Positions 1-10,200 of a stretch of DNA of 64,000 bases are shown here, piece after piece. Under the pieces are notes generated by a model. It had not been told where the DNA came from, ran no database searches, and saw nothing but the letters and a program-made list of their open reading frames with translations. Origin of the DNA: Halovibrio variabilis (GTDB lineage Bacteria > Pseudomonadota > Gammaproteobacteria > Pseudomonadales > Halomonadaceae). The stretch covers positions 168,106 through 232,105 of the forward strand of contig NZ_BJXV01000006.1 of assembly GCF_007991175.1 (NCBI RefSeq), written 5' to 3'. The position numbers and the translations under genes were made by a program. Each line of letters starts with the position of its first letter. The stretch's first letter is position 1.

Positions 1-1
1 G

Positions 2-265
2 AGCATTGCGCTTTACATCACCCTCGCCCTGGTCGTGCTGGCACTCCTGATGAACCTTTATCGGCTCACCATCGGCCCCAGCCTCCCCGACCGCGTGCTC
101 GCGCTGGACACCATGTACGTTAACTCGATTGCGCTAATCGTACTGTTGGGGCTCTGGCTTAACAGCAAAACCTATTTCGAGTCGGCGCTGTTGATCGCGA
201 TGTTAGGTTTTATCAGCACGGTGGCCGTGTGCAAATATATTCTGCGCGGAGATATCATCGAATGA
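2..265 (+). CDS. mrpF: Mrp/Pha-type Na+(K+)/H+ antiporter subunit F (5' end outside window)
   Basis: Membrane subunit of the multi-subunit cation/proton antiporter that exports Na+ or K+ in exchange for protons at the inner membrane. The reading frame is open from base 2, so the beginning of the gene lies before the window; the GTG at 35 is an internal valine. The visible 87 codons show the family pattern: a hydrophobic helix, the conserved block GPSLPDRVLALD, then two more hydrophobic helices ending in LRGDIIE. MrpF proteins are about 90 residues, so only a few residues are missing. The mrpG gene follows directly, as in mrp/pha operons, so the two are surely co-transcribed. Confidence 0.9.
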   Translation, partial: SIALYITLALVVLALLMNLYRLTIGPSLPDRVLALDTMYVNSIALIVLLGLWLNSKTYFESALLIAMLGFISTVAVCKYILRGDIIE

Positions 266-287
266 TTTATATGTGTCAGGGGGAACT

Positions 288-674
288 ATGTCAGTAATCA
301 TTGAAGCGATTATTTCGCTGCTGCTGATCGCGGGCGGTATTTTTGTGTTTATTGGCTCGCTGGGGATGGCCCACCTACGCGATTTTTATATGCGCCTGCA
401 TGGCCCCACCAAAGCGACCACGCTAGGCATCGGCTGCATGCTAATCGCGTCAATGCTGTATTTCTGGAGCGTGGACGGCAAACCGGATATCCAGGAACTG
501 CTGATTACGCTGTTCCTGTTTATCACCGCGCCGGTCAGCGCTCACCTGCTCGCCAAGTCGGGCTTGCACCTGAAGTTAAAACACGCCGATAAAACCCAGG
601 GTAAGCCGGTAGAGCTACGTCCTGAAGAAGTAGGCGACAAACCGGTGCCGCACCCGGATAAAGGCCACGGATGA
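288..674 (+). CDS. mrpG: Mrp/Pha-type Na+(K+)/H+ antiporter subunit G
   Basis: Last subunit of the Mrp cation/proton antiporter complex in the inner membrane. The 128-residue product has three hydrophobic segments (about residues 5-27, 45-60, 70-90), the family-typical GSLGMAHLRDFY and LHGPTKATTLG stretches, and a charged proline-rich tail. I chose the ATG at 288 because AGGGGGAA lies 5-10 bases upstream; an in-frame GTG at 273 has no such site. It starts 22 bases after mrpF and ends the operon. In a halophile this complex serves sodium extrusion and pH homeostasis; that role is family knowledge, not seen here. Confidence 0.9.
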   Translation: MSVIIEAIISLLLIAGGIFVFIGSLGMAHLRDFYMRLHGPTKATTLGIGCMLIASMLYFWSVDGKPDIQELLITLFLFITAPVSAHLLAKSGLHLKLKHADKTQGKPVELRPEEVGDKPVPHPDKGHG

Positions 675-708
675 AACGATAACAATAAAAACGCCTACTT
701 AAGTGAGC

Positions 709-928
709 GGCAGCTTTAGCTCGCAGCTTGCCAGCCTGATGAGACTAAGGGGTGCCTTCGGCACCCTTCGCGCGCTGAAGCGCCCTCCTACAACATGGGC
801 CCAGCTCAGGTGGGAGGTAGCTTTAGCTCGCGACGATTTAGTCTGCCAGCCTTACAACCTTGAGAACCTTTCGCCGACGTGTCGGACCACCGAAGTGTCG
901 GATCACGCTGAAGCTTCCTCCCACAATT
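709..928. repeat. Two BIME-like pairs of REP palindromes downstream of mrpG
   Basis: The 273-base gap between mrpG and serB has no gene but contains two head-to-head pairs of a REP-like motif. Forward copies are CAGCTTTAGCTCGC (713-726) and GTGGGAGGTAGCTTTAGCTC (811-830). Reverse-strand copies are GTAGGAGGGCGCTTCAGCGC (complement of about 774-793) and GTGGGAGGAAGCTTCAGCGT (complement of about 906-925). GCCAGCCT recurs after each forward copy. Each copy can form a small hairpin around AGCTTTAGCT or GCTTCAGC. The layout matches bacterial interspersed mosaic elements, which RAYT transposases mobilise; a RAYT gene lies at the far end of the window. Confidence 0.65.
748..769 (+). terminator. Short GC hairpin after the mrp operon
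   Basis: GGGTGCC-TTC-GGCACCC (751-767) forms a 7-bp perfect stem with a 3-base loop, 76 bases after the mrpG stop. There is no clear U-run, so it may act as a weak terminator or simply be the spacer hairpin of the REP pair around it. Confidence 0.4.
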
Positions 929-947
929 AGTTTTCAGCCGCATTACT

Positions 948-1871
948 TTACGGGGTTAAATCCTGCTGATGGTAGCCCAGCAGATAGAGCACCCCATCAA
1001 GACCCACCGCGGAAATCGCCTGGCGCGCCTTGGCGCGCACCATGGGCTTAGCGCGGAATGCGACCCCCATACCTGCCTTGGCGAGCATTTTTAGATCATT
1101 GGCTCCGTCGCCCACGGCAATGGTTTGAGCCAGGCTAAAACCTTCACGTAGCGCAATGGTTTCCAACAGCTCGGCTTTACGTTCGGCGTCCACAATAGGC
1201 TCACTCACGGCGCCGGTGACCTTGCTATTTTCAATGACCAGCTCGTTGGCGTGAATTTCGTCAAAGCCAAGCGTTGCCTGTAAATGGTGGGCAAAGTAGG
1301 TAAACCCGCCGGAGAGGATCGCGGTGCGGTAGCCCAAGCGCTTTAGATTAGCCATCAGCCGTTCAACGCCCTCCATCAGCGTTAACTCGGCGGCTATCTC
1401 GGCCAACACAGATTCATCCAAACCGGCTAGTTTGCTCATCCGCTCGCGGAAGCTCGCCTTAAAATCCAGTTCGCCACGCATAGCACGCTCGGTAACTTCA
1501 GCGACTTCGTCACCCACGCCATGGCGGCGCGCCAGTTCGTCTATCACTTCGGCCTTGATCAGCGTGGAATCCATATCGAAGCAGACCAAACGGGGCTGAA
1601 CGTGATCGCGAGTATCGGCCTGGATAACCACATCCACGCTCAGTGTTTCGCTGAGTACCAGCGCGGCATTGCGCACAGCCTCGACGTCCACTTCACCCAC
1701 TAGACGCTGCTCAATGCAGTCGATGCGCGCGCCATGCTGTCTGTCGGCAAGGCGCTGAGTACTCTTCTCCTGCAGACCAAACTGCACTACTAAGGCGTTT
1801 ACCTGGGCCTGAATCTCCGCGGTCAGACGCGGCGCTAAAACGGTTAGGATCAAATCACCGCGTGCCATCAC
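948..1871 (-). CDS. serB: Phosphoserine phosphatase SerB
   Basis: Cytoplasmic HAD-family phosphatase that converts O-phospho-L-serine to L-serine, the last step of serine synthesis. The 307-residue product has an N-terminal ACT-like regulatory region (about residues 1-90), then the HAD nucleophile motif FDMDST at residues 98-103. The later motifs are LSGGFTYFA (motif II serine), a lysine in the KAELL region and VGDGANDLKML (motif III). Length and order match gammaproteobacterial SerB. It lies 17 bases after parC on the same strand, so it may be read through from the parE-parC side. The start is MMARGD; either of the first two methionines could be used. Confidence 0.95.
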   Translation of the reverse strand: MMARGDLILTVLAPRLTAEIQAQVNALVVQFGLQEKSTQRLADRQHGARIDCIEQRLVGEVDVEAVRNAALVLSETLSVDVVIQADTRDHVQPRLVCFDMDSTLIKAEVIDELARRHGVGDEVAEVTERAMRGELDFKASFRERMSKLAGLDESVLAEIAAELTLMEGVERLMANLKRLGYRTAILSGGFTYFAHHLQATLGFDEIHANELVIENSKVTGAVSEPIVDAERKAELLETIALREGFSLAQTIAVGDGANDLKMLAKAGMGVAFRAKPMVRAKARQAISAVGLDGVLYLLGYHQQDLTP

Positions 1872-1888
1872 TTAGCTCCTGCCATTAG

Positions 1889-4141
1889 TTACTCTCCTGC
1901 CTCTAACCGATCAACTTTTTGGAAGCCGCGGGGCAGCTTGCTGCCGCGACGGCCGCGCTCGCCGCGATAATACGCCAGATCGTTGGCTTTAAGCGTTAGC
2001 TTACGCTTACCGGCATGAATAACGAGCGCATCGCTTGCCTCCAGCACGACAATGCCGCCAGCATACTCTTCCCGGCGGGCAGCCCGCGGGCCGGGAATAT
2101 CGAGCATTTTATTGCCTTTGCCTTTGGCCATCTCGGGCAGTTGATCCAAGGGGAACAGCAGTAGTCGGCCTTCGTTGGAGACCAAAGCGACCCATAGCTC
2201 ATCGCCGTTAGGCACTTCAACCGGGGCCATGACATTGCAGCCTTTGGGCAAGTTAAGTACCGCTTTGCCCGCTTTGTTTTTACCGGTGAGCGTATCGAGA
2301 CGCGCCACAAAGCCGTAGCCGCCGTCGGTGGCCAGTACAAAGCGCCGCTCTGGTGGCGCAAACATCAGCCCGGCCATTTTGGCGCCAGCGGCCACGTTGG
2401 CACGCCCGGTAACCGGTTCACCCTGGCCGCGGGCGCTAGGTAAGTTATGCGCCGAGAGCGTATAGGCGCGCCCCGTGTCATCCAACAGCACCAGCGGCTG
2501 ATTGGTTTTACCTTTTGCGGCCAGCTGGAAGCTATCGCCGGCTTTGTAGGAGAGCCCTTCAGGGTCAATATCATGCCCCTTGGCGGCGCGAATCCAGCCT
2601 TTATCCGAGAGCACCACGGTAATCGGGTCAGCGCCCAGCAGTTCGACCTCGGAGAGCGCTTTGGACTCTTCGCGCTCGACCAGCGGTGAACGGCGCTCAT
2701 CGCCATGCTCTTTACCCGCCGCGCGGATTTCTTTTTCGATCAGCGTGGTCAGCTTGGCTTCACTACCCAGCAGGCCTTGTAGGTACTTGCGCTCTTTTTC
2801 CAGCTCGTCCTGCTCACCGCGAATTTTCATCTCTTCGAGTTTGGCAAGATGCCGCAGGCGCAGCTCTAGAATAGCTTCAGCTTGGCGCTCAGAGAGACTA
2901 AACGTCGCCATTAGCGAGGCTTTAGGCTCATCTTCTTCGCGAATAATGCGAATCACTTCGTCCAGGTCCAGGTAGGCGATCAACAAGCCTTCCAGGATAT
3001 GCAGCCGATCTTCGACTTTGCCTAAGCGGTGCTCTAACCGGCGGCGTACCGTGCTGCGCCTGAACTGCAGCCACTCGCCCAGCATTTCGGGCAGCGGCAT
3101 GACCCGCGGGCGGCCATCCAGGCCGATCACGTTCATGTTCACCCGCACGTTCTTTTCCAAGTCAGTGGTGGCGAACAGGTGCGCCATCAGCGACTCAACG
3201 TCGATGCGGTTGGAGCGCGGCTCAATCACCAGGCGCGTCGGCTCTTCGTGGGTCGATTCATCGCGCAGGTCCGCCACCATGGGTAGCTTTTTGGCCTGCA
3301 TTTGCGCCGCAATCTGCTCCAGCACTTTGGCGCCGCTGACCTGGTAAGGCACGGCGGTGATAACGATATTGGCTTCTTCGCGCTCATAGCGGGCACGTAG
3401 CTTGACCGAGCCACGGCCGGATTCGTAAAGCTTACGCAGATCCGCAGGCGGGGTAATAATTTCTGCATCGGTGGGGAAGTCCGGCGCAGGCACAAATTCC
3501 ATTAGATCGGTGGTGGTGGCCTTGGGGTTGCGCAGCAGATGGCAGGTTGCTTCGACAATTTCCGAGACATTATGCGGCGGAATATCGGTAGCCATACCCA
3601 CGGCAATCCCTGTGCCGCCGTTGAGCAGCACATGCGGCAACTTGGCAGGCAGCACCAGGGGTTCCTGCATGGTGCCGTCAAAGTTGGGCGCCCAGTCGAC
3701 GGTGCCTTGGCCCAGTTCGCCAAGCAGCACTTCGGCAAATTTGGAGAGCTTGGCCTCGGTGTAGCGCATGGCGGCGAAGGATTTAGGGTCATCGGGGCTA
3801 CCCCAGTTGCCCTGGCCATCGACCAGCGGGTAGCGGTAGCTAAACGGTTGCGCCATCAGCACCATGGCTTCGTAGCAGGCGCTGTCGCCATGAGGATGAA
3901 ATTTACCCAGCACGTCGCCGACGGTACGCGCCGACTTTTTGTATTTGGCGTTGGCATGCAGCGCCAGCTCGCGCATGGCGTAAATGATCCGCCGCTGTAC
4001 GGGTTTCATACCATCGCCAATGTTGGGCAAGGCGCGGTCGAGAATCACGTACATTGAGTAGTCGAGGTACGCTTTTTCGGTGTAGTCGCGCAGGGAGAGT
4101 TGTTCTACGTCTCCCTCCGCTACTTGAATATCCATGGTCAT
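1889..4141 (-). CDS. parC: DNA topoisomerase IV subunit A (ParC)
   Basis: DNA-cleaving subunit of topoisomerase IV, which unlinks daughter chromosomes. The 750-residue product carries the winged-helix region with catalytic tyrosine Y127 in AAMRYTE, the tower and coiled-coil region, and a C-terminal beta-pinwheel shorter than that of GyrA. The absence of a GyrA box and the pairing with parE argue for ParC rather than GyrA. The quinolone-resistance region reads [12 protein letters not shown], with Ser87 and Glu91 in the positions equivalent to E. coli S80 and E84, so it looks like the susceptible type. It starts 6 bases after the parE stop, in an operon parE-parC-serB. Confidence 0.95.
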   Translation of the reverse strand: MTMDIQVAEGDVEQLSLRDYTEKAYLDYSMYVILDRALPNIGDGMKPVQRRIIYAMRELALHANAKYKKSARTVGDVLGKFHPHGDSACYEAMVLMAQPFSYRYPLVDGQGNWGSPDDPKSFAAMRYTEAKLSKFAEVLLGELGQGTVDWAPNFDGTMQEPLVLPAKLPHVLLNGGTGIAVGMATDIPPHNVSEIVEATCHLLRNPKATTTDLMEFVPAPDFPTDAEIITPPADLRKLYESGRGSVKLRARYEREEANIVITAVPYQVSGAKVLEQIAAQMQAKKLPMVADLRDESTHEEPTRLVIEPRSNRIDVESLMAHLFATTDLEKNVRVNMNVIGLDGRPRVMPLPEMLGEWLQFRRSTVRRRLEHRLGKVEDRLHILEGLLIAYLDLDEVIRIIREEDEPKASLMATFSLSERQAEAILELRLRHLAKLEEMKIRGEQDELEKERKYLQGLLGSEAKLTTLIEKEIRAAGKEHGDERRSPLVEREESKALSEVELLGADPITVVLSDKGWIRAAKGHDIDPEGLSYKAGDSFQLAAKGKTNQPLVLLDDTGRAYTLSAHNLPSARGQGEPVTGRANVAAGAKMAGLMFAPPERRFVLATDGGYGFVARLDTLTGKNKAGKAVLNLPKGCNVMAPVEVPNGDELWVALVSNEGRLLLFPLDQLPEMAKGKGNKMLDIPGPRAARREEYAGGIVVLEASDALVIHAGKRKLTLKANDLAYYRGERGRRGSKLPRGFQKVDRLEAGE

Positions 4142-4147
4142 CGGGGG

Positions 4148-6043
4148 TTATACCTCAATGTCTGCGAGATTGCCGTAATCTTCCAGCCACTTTTTACGGT
4201 CACCGGCGCGCTTTTTGGCCAGCAGCATATCCATCATCTCCAGGGTGCCGTCGCCTTCCGTCAAGGTGAGCTGCACCAGGCGCCGGGTTTCCGTCGACAT
4301 GGTGGTTTCTCGCAGCTGCAGCGGGCTCATCTCACCCAGGCCTTTAAAGCGCTGTACATTGGGGGTACCGCGTTTGGTAGCCAATTGCTTGAGAATCGCG
4401 GCCTTTTCGCTCTCATCCAGGGCGTAGTGCACTTCTTTGCCCAGGTCGATGCGGTAGAGCGGCGGCATCGCCACATAGACGTGACCCGCATCTACCAAGC
4501 TTGGAAAATGACGCACAAACAGCGCGCACAGCAGCGTGGCGATATGCAGGCCATCGGAGTCGGCGTCGGCGAGAATACAGATCTTGTGATAGCGCAGTTT
4601 TTCCAAGTCGGCGCTGCCGGGGTCGGCGCCAATGGCAACCGCGATATCGTGAACTTCCTGCGAGCCGTAAATCTCGTGGGTCTCCACTTCCCAGGTATTC
4701 AGGATTTTACCGCGCAGCGGCAGTATCGCCTGAGTCTCGCGGTTGCGGGCCTGTTTGGCACTGCCGCCGGCAGAGTCCCCTTCGACTAAAAACAGCTCGC
4801 TCTGGGCAGGGTCTTGGCCGGAGCAGTCCGCCAGCTTACCGGGCAATGCCGGGCCGGACGTCACCTTTTTGCGGGCGACTTTTTTGGCTTTTTTCTGGCG
4901 ATTCTGCGCAGCGCTAATGACCAGCTCGGCAATCGCTTCGGCTTGATCGATGTGGTGGTTCAGCCAAAGCGAGAAAGCGTCCTTGACCACGCCGGAAACA
5001 AAACCGGCAATGGTGCGCGATGACAGCCGCTCTTTGGTTTGCCCGGCAAATTGGGGGTCGAGCATTTTTACCGAGAGCACAAAGGAGGTGCGCTCCCACA
5101 GGTCATCGGCGGTGAGCTTGATGCCACGAGGCAACAGGTTGCGGTATTCGCAGAACTCGCGCAGCGCATCCAGCAACCCGGAACGAAAACCGTTTACGTG
5201 CGTGCCGCCCTGGGGCGTTGGTATCAGGTTAACGTAGCTTTCCAGTAGCGCCTCGCCGCCTTCGGGTAGCCACTGGATGGCCCAGTCCACGCCGTGCTCA
5301 TCGTCGCTAAAGTGGCCGATAAAAGGCTCGGGGGGGAGCACTTCGTAACCGTCGGTGGCTTCAACCAAATAGTCGCGCAGACCATCGGCGAACTCCCACT
5401 CGGTGGTGGTACCGTCGGGTTCTACCAGCGTGACCTTAAGCCCTGGGCAAAGCACCGCTTTGGCACGCAGCAGGTGCTTCAGCCGCGTCAGCGCTAACTT
5501 GGGGCTGTCGAAGTAGCTTTCATCCGGCCAGAAACGCACCAGGGTGCCACTGGCGCGCTTGGGGGCTTTGCCGATTTCGTGCAGCTCTTCGACTTTTGCA
5601 CCGAACTCGAAGGCCATGGCATGGCGGGCGCCATCGCGGGTGACTTCGACATCTAACCGGCGCGACAGCGCGTTCACCACCGAAACGCCGACGCCGTGCA
5701 GGCCGCCCGAGAAGCGGTAGCTGGTGGAGGAGAACTTGCCCCCCGAGTGAAGCTTGGTAAAGATCAGCTCAACACCTGAAACACCATGCTCGGGGTGCAG
5801 GTCGATGGGCATACCGCGGCCGTTATCCTGCACTTCGATCCCGCCGTCGCTGTGCAGCTCGACCTTGATCGCCGTGGCGTGGCCTGCCAGCGCTTCATCG
5901 ACGCTGTTATCAATCACTTCCTGCACAAGGTGGTTGGGGCGGGTGGTGTCGGTATACATACCGGGACGCTTGCGTACCGGCTCGAGCCCGGACAGGACTT
6001 CGATGGAACTCGCACCGTACTGAGAGGCATCAAACTGGGTCAT
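4148..6043 (-). CDS. parE: DNA topoisomerase IV subunit B (ParE)
   Basis: ATPase subunit of topoisomerase IV. The 631-residue product has the GHKL ATPase fold at the N terminus ([11 protein letters not shown] with the catalytic Glu/Asn region, [23 protein letters not shown]), a transducer domain, and the Toprim motif [11 protein letters not shown] near residue 420. PLRGKILN and [13 protein letters not shown] follow. Length and the lack of the extra GyrB insertion fit ParE. It is transcribed with parC downstream. The roughly 160 bases upstream, before pgi, show no further gene and probably hold its promoter. Confidence 0.95.
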   Translation of the reverse strand: MTQFDASQYGASSIEVLSGLEPVRKRPGMYTDTTRPNHLVQEVIDNSVDEALAGHATAIKVELHSDGGIEVQDNGRGMPIDLHPEHGVSGVELIFTKLHSGGKFSSTSYRFSGGLHGVGVSVVNALSRRLDVEVTRDGARHAMAFEFGAKVEELHEIGKAPKRASGTLVRFWPDESYFDSPKLALTRLKHLLRAKAVLCPGLKVTLVEPDGTTTEWEFADGLRDYLVEATDGYEVLPPEPFIGHFSDDEHGVDWAIQWLPEGGEALLESYVNLIPTPQGGTHVNGFRSGLLDALREFCEYRNLLPRGIKLTADDLWERTSFVLSVKMLDPQFAGQTKERLSSRTIAGFVSGVVKDAFSLWLNHHIDQAEAIAELVISAAQNRQKKAKKVARKKVTSGPALPGKLADCSGQDPAQSELFLVEGDSAGGSAKQARNRETQAILPLRGKILNTWEVETHEIYGSQEVHDIAVAIGADPGSADLEKLRYHKICILADADSDGLHIATLLCALFVRHFPSLVDAGHVYVAMPPLYRIDLGKEVHYALDESEKAAILKQLATKRGTPNVQRFKGLGEMSPLQLRETTMSTETRRLVQLTLTEGDGTLEMMDMLLAKKRAGDRKKWLEDYGNLADIEV

Positions 6044-6203
6044 GTAACGTCGGTTCCCTGAGAATTAGTGCTGGCAAGCCGTGCTGGTATTCAAAATGAG
6101 TCTTAAAATGAGTGAGTGGCGGCTGGCAAAAGGACACAGGATAGCGGAAAAGCAAAAAGCTGTATATCTAGCCATGCTTATTACCAGTGGCGCCGGGGAT
6201 AGG

Positions 6204-7886
6204 TCACTCCTGCTCAGCCGCCCAAAACGCTTCAATTAACCCCTTACTGGAGGCATCCATACGCGATAGATCGCCCTGGTGATCAATGATTTTCTGGGTA
6301 TCGGTGGCAATTTTTTTGCCCAGCTCAACGCCCCACTGATCAAACGGGTTGATATCCCAAATCACCGCCTGGACAAACACCTTATGCTCGTAAAGCGCGA
6401 TAAGCGAACCAAGGGTAGCGGGCGTCAGCTGGTCGAGCAGCACCGTGGTCGAGGGCTGGTTGCCGCGGTAGCGCTTGTGCTCCGGCCGAGGGCCGTCATC
6501 TTCCAGGGCGTCATCGCCGAGCATAAGGACACGGGACTGAGCAAAGCAGTTAGCCAGCGCCAAACGGTGCTGGGCTTTCAGGTGGCGGCGGGTATCCGGG
6601 TCTTCCACCTCGTCGTAACGCTTGAGCGGCGCAATAAAATCGCACACCACCGGCTGGGTGCCCTGATGCAGCAACTGATAGAACGCGTGCTGAGCATTGG
6701 GTCCCAGCTGCCCCCACAGCACCGGGCAGGTGGAGTAGTTGACCGGTTGTCCCTGGCGGGTAACCGACTTGCCGTTGGACTCCATTTCCAACTGTTCAAG
6801 ATAAGCGGCGAAATACTCTAACCGCCCGTCATAGGGCAAAATAGAGTGGGCGCGGATATCCAGAAAATTGACGTTCCAGATTCCCGCTAATGCCAGTAGC
6901 ACGGGTAGATTTTCGGCCATTTCTGCCTCAGCGAAGTGGCGATCCATGGAGTGCGCACCGGCTAAAAACGCGCGGAAATTGTCCATCCCCACCACCAGCG
7001 CAATGGGTAAACCAATGGTGCCCCATAGCGAGTAGCGCCCACCTACCCACTCCCAGAAGGTTAACTGGTGGTCGTCAGCAATGCCCCACTCGGTCATTTT
7101 CTCCGGGCTCGCCGAGACCCCAATAAAGTGCTGGCGCACCACTAGCTCAGCGCTGATCGGCGTCGCGCCGTGCTGGGTTAACTGGCTCAGCAGCCACTCC
7201 CGCGCGGTGTTGGCGTTAGACAGCGTATCAATGGTGGTAAAGGACTTGGACGACAGCACAAAGATAGTGGTTTCAGGATTCAAACGGCTGAGATAATCCG
7301 CTAACTGGGAGCCATCCATGGTAGAAGCAAAATGCACCTCCACCGGATGAATATCGTTGGGTCGATAATCCGCTAGCGCATGGGTGACCATTAACGGGCC
7401 CAGGTCTGAGCCGCCTACGCCCAGATTAACCACGTGCCGAATCGGCTTGCCGGTGGCACCGCGCCACTGGCCGGCGTGCAACCGGCTGACCAAGCGCTCC
7501 ATCTGGGCCAGGCTTTCATGCACGGCAGCGACAATATCCTCACCTTCCACTTCAAGCGTGGCATCCGCGGGCAAACGTAACGCGGTGTGTAACGCCGGGC
7601 GGTTTTCGCTGACATTCACCCGTTTACCGCTTAGCAGTGCCTCAATGGCCGAAGGCACGCCGGCCTCGCTGGCCAAGGTAAACAGGTGTTCCAGCGTATC
7701 GTCATCCCAGCGCTGCTTGGAGAGATCCAGGGTCAAGCCCGCTACCTGACGAGTAAAGCTTTTCCAGCGCGAAGGCTCGGTGCCAAACAACGTTTTCAAG
7801 TGAACGTGCTGCAGCGTTTCAGCGTGATGCTTCAACGTCTGCCACGCGGGTAACGTATCGGGGGTAGCGTTTGATGCTGAGGCCAT
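6204..7886 (-). CDS. pgi: Glucose-6-phosphate isomerase
   Basis: Cytoplasmic interconversion of glucose-6-phosphate and fructose-6-phosphate, linking glycolysis, Entner-Doudoroff and gluconeogenic flux. Both family signatures are present: VLSSKSFTTIDTLSNA in the middle and GQLGPNAQHAFYQLLHQG toward the C terminus. Also present are MDNFRAFLAGAHSMD and the C-terminal active-site region NPFDQWGVELGK. I place the start at 7886 (MASASNATPD), giving 560 residues, the usual size, with GGAG about 9 bases upstream. The open frame runs on to 8009 but those 41 extra residues have no family counterpart and would overlap the divergent cmoA start. Confidence 0.95.
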   Translation of the reverse strand: MASASNATPDTLPAWQTLKHHAETLQHVHLKTLFGTEPSRWKSFTRQVAGLTLDLSKQRWDDDTLEHLFTLASEAGVPSAIEALLSGKRVNVSENRPALHTALRLPADATLEVEGEDIVAAVHESLAQMERLVSRLHAGQWRGATGKPIRHVVNLGVGGSDLGPLMVTHALADYRPNDIHPVEVHFASTMDGSQLADYLSRLNPETTIFVLSSKSFTTIDTLSNANTAREWLLSQLTQHGATPISAELVVRQHFIGVSASPEKMTEWGIADDHQLTFWEWVGGRYSLWGTIGLPIALVVGMDNFRAFLAGAHSMDRHFAEAEMAENLPVLLALAGIWNVNFLDIRAHSILPYDGRLEYFAAYLEQLEMESNGKSVTRQGQPVNYSTCPVLWGQLGPNAQHAFYQLLHQGTQPVVCDFIAPLKRYDEVEDPDTRRHLKAQHRLALANCFAQSRVLMLGDDALEDDGPRPEHKRYRGNQPSTTVLLDQLTPATLGSLIALYEHKVFVQAVIWDINPFDQWGVELGKKIATDTQKIIDHQGDLSRMDASSKGLIEAFWAAEQE

Positions 7887-8007
7887 GTGACATCTCCAGT
7901 GGCGTCGTTCCATGCAGGGGCTGTTCTGGTTTACTGTTCTGACTGACTGTTCTGACTTACGAAGGACGCGTAAACTACGCAACCTTATCAATAATTCTGG
8001 CTTGATC

Positions 8008-8748
8008 ATGAGTGATGCATCTTACCGCGACGCTATCTTTTCGACACCCCTAGACAAGGTGGCGAGGTTTTCCTTTGATGAACAGGTCGTCGCGTGCTTC
8101 CCCGACATGATTCGCCGTTCGGTGCCCGGCTACGGGCAGATCCTGGGGATGTTGAGCCTAATCGCCCAGCGTCATCTTCGCCACGGTGCCCATGTTTACG
8201 ATCTGGGCTGTTCGCTGGGCGCCTCGGGGCTGGCGCTGGCCGGTGCGATGCCCGCCGACGCCTTTCGCTACACCGGGGTAGACCTGTCACCGGCCATGGT
8301 CGGAAAGGCACGCCAAACCTTTTTAGAAGAGTGCCCGGACCATGCCATGCGCGTGGAAGAAGCCGATATTCGCACCCTCAAGTATGCGCCTTCGGGGATG
8401 ATCATTCTCAACTTTACGCTGCAGTTTTTACCGCCTGCTGACCGTGACGCGCTATTGGCAAGGCTTTATGCTGCGCTGGAACCCGGCGGTGTACTGATTC
8501 TTTCGGAAAAAACCGTCGATGCCGATGAGCGCGATAACGCCTGGCGGGTTGAGCGCTACCACGACTTTAAGCGCGCCAATGGCTACAGCGATTTAGAAAT
8601 CAGCCAAAAGCGCACGGCGCTTGAGAACGTGCTGGTGCCGGACACGCTCGAAGCCCTTCACGAACGTCTAAAGCAGGCAGGCTTTCCACGCTCAATGACC
8701 TGGTTCCAGTATTTGAACTTCGCCTCGCTGATTGCCTTTAAGCCATGA
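8008..8748 (+). CDS. cmoA: Carboxy-S-adenosyl-L-methionine synthase CmoA
   Basis: Makes carboxy-SAM from SAM and prephenate, the carboxymethyl donor used by CmoB to form cmo5U at the wobble base of tRNA. The product of 246 residues begins MSDASYRDAIFSTPLDKVARF, matching CmoA in length and N terminus. VYDLGCSLGASGLALAG is the SAM-binding loop and IILNFTLQFLPP the next motif. I chose the ATG at 8008; the frame is open back to 7912 but those residues do not belong to the family. The stop overlaps the start of the next gene by four bases (ATGA). Divergent from pgi. Confidence 0.95.
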   Translation: MSDASYRDAIFSTPLDKVARFSFDEQVVACFPDMIRRSVPGYGQILGMLSLIAQRHLRHGAHVYDLGCSLGASGLALAGAMPADAFRYTGVDLSPAMVGKARQTFLEECPDHAMRVEEADIRTLKYAPSGMIILNFTLQFLPPADRDALLARLYAALEPGGVLILSEKTVDADERDNAWRVERYHDFKRANGYSDLEISQKRTALENVLVPDTLEALHERLKQAGFPRSMTWFQYLNFASLIAFKP

Positions 8749-10175
8749 GTATCGGGGTCGTACTGACCGCTGGCGCACTGGCACTCTATCTGATCAACGC
8801 TTGGTGGCATTCGCGCAAGCCCTTGCCCCCCGGCCTTAGCGTCAAGGGCGAGTGGCGCTTACCTGTTGCACCACGGTTGCTGCTCGACGAGACCTTTGTC
8901 GATGCCCACGGCCAGCGCCACTGCCAGCAGCAGATTTTCGACGAAATGTTGCGTCTAATAGGCCAGGCCGAAAAGCGGGTAGTACTGGATATTTTCCAGT
9001 TCAACGACCCCACCGATACCAGGCACGACTGTCATCGTCAGGTATCGGTGGCCCTGCGTGACGCCCTGCTGGCCCGCAAGCGCCAGTGCCCCGCGATTGA
9101 GATGGTGGTGATCACCGACCCCATCAACGCCGCCTACGGCGGGCGCGAGCTGAGTCACCACCGGCAGCTCGAAGCGGCGGGCATCCGCGTCGCGACCACC
9201 GACCTAACCATCGGACGCGACCCCAACCCCAGCTGGACCGCGCTATGGCGGCTGTGCTTTCGCTGGCTCGGCAACTCGCCCCGCGGCGGCTGGCTGCCCA
9301 ACCCCCTCGGCCCCGGCAAGGTTGGCCTGCGCAGCTACCTGACCCTGCTCAACCTCAACGCCAATCATCGCAAGACCTTGGTAGTCGACGAGGGTGAGCG
9401 CTGGACCGCCGTGGTCAGTTCGGCCAACGCCGACGACGACAGCAGCGACTACCGCGATGTGGCGCTGCGCGTCTCCGGCGATATCGCCCTCGACCTGCTT
9501 GCCTCCGAGCGCGAGATCGCCGCCCGCAGCGGGGTTACTATCGGCCACGCCCAGCCGCCAGCCGCTGACACCGACACAAATAGCCACGCGCCGCGCCTGA
9601 GACTGCTCAGCGAAGGCGCCATCAAACGCGCCCTACTGGCGATCATCGACGACGCCCGCGCCGCCGAGCAGCTTGATATTGAGGTGCTGTATCTTTCCCA
9701 CCGTGGCGTCATCACCGCACTGACCAGGGCGGTAACGCGAGGAGTCGGGGTGCGCGTACTGCTCGACCCCAACCATCACGCCTTTGGCGTCTCAGGCAGC
9801 GGCATCCCTAACCGGCAGGCGGCCAACGACCTTCTCGCCGCCAGCATTCAACTGCGCTGGAGCGATACCCACGGTGAACAGGCCCACAGCAAAGTGCTGC
9901 TGCGCCACGCAGGCGAGCGCCCCGCGCATCTGCTGCTGGGCTCGGCCAACTACACGCGGCGCAGCCTCGACGATCTCAACTTCGAAGCCAATCTCGAGTG
10001 GATCGCCACCGCCGATGACCCGATCATCGAAACGGCCCGCGCGTCCTTCGAGCGCCACTGGCACAACACCAACGCCGAGCACTACAGTATTGGCCCCGAG
10101 GCGTACCTCGACGCCTCCCGTCGCCGCTACTGGCAGTATCGACTGATGGAAGCCAGCGGCTGGTGCACTTTTTAG
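8745..10175 (+). CDS. Phospholipase D-family protein (cardiolipin synthase-like), between cmoA and cmoB
   Basis: A 476-residue PLD-superfamily enzyme with an N-terminal membrane anchor (about residues 3-20). There are two PLD half-sites: HRKTLVVDEGERW followed by SSANADDDSSDYRD, and HSKVLLRHAGERP followed by GSANYTRRSLDDLNFE. Both keep His, Lys and the downstream Asn/Asp, so it should be active as a phosphodiesterase or phosphatidyltransferase. The substrate cannot be told from the sequence. It starts inside the cmoA stop (ATGA) and cmoB follows 25 bases later, so it is co-transcribed with tRNA-modification genes to which it has no evident link. By eye its third-codon positions are richer in C than its neighbours, possibly a later insertion. 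Confidence 0.85.
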   Translation: MSIGVVLTAGALALYLINAWWHSRKPLPPGLSVKGEWRLPVAPRLLLDETFVDAHGQRHCQQQIFDEMLRLIGQAEKRVVLDIFQFNDPTDTRHDCHRQVSVALRDALLARKRQCPAIEMVVITDPINAAYGGRELSHHRQLEAAGIRVATTDLTIGRDPNPSWTALWRLCFRWLGNSPRGGWLPNPLGPGKVGLRSYLTLLNLNANHRKTLVVDEGERWTAVVSSANADDDSSDYRDVALRVSGDIALDLLASEREIAARSGVTIGHAQPPAADTDTNSHAPRLRLLSEGAIKRALLAIIDDARAAEQLDIEVLYLSHRGVITALTRAVTRGVGVRVLLDPNHHAFGVSGSGIPNRQAANDLLAASIQLRWSDTHGEQAHSKVLLRHAGERPAHLLLGSANYTRRSLDDLNFEANLEWIATADDPIIETARASFERHWHNTNAEHYSIGPEAYLDASRRRYWQYRLMEASGWCTF

Positions 10176-10200
10176 CCATACGTGAGACAGCGAGACACCC

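Noticed and set aside
703..930. Open frame of 75 codons between mrpG and serB
   Set aside because: It is made of REP palindromes and shows no protein-like pattern or ribosome site.
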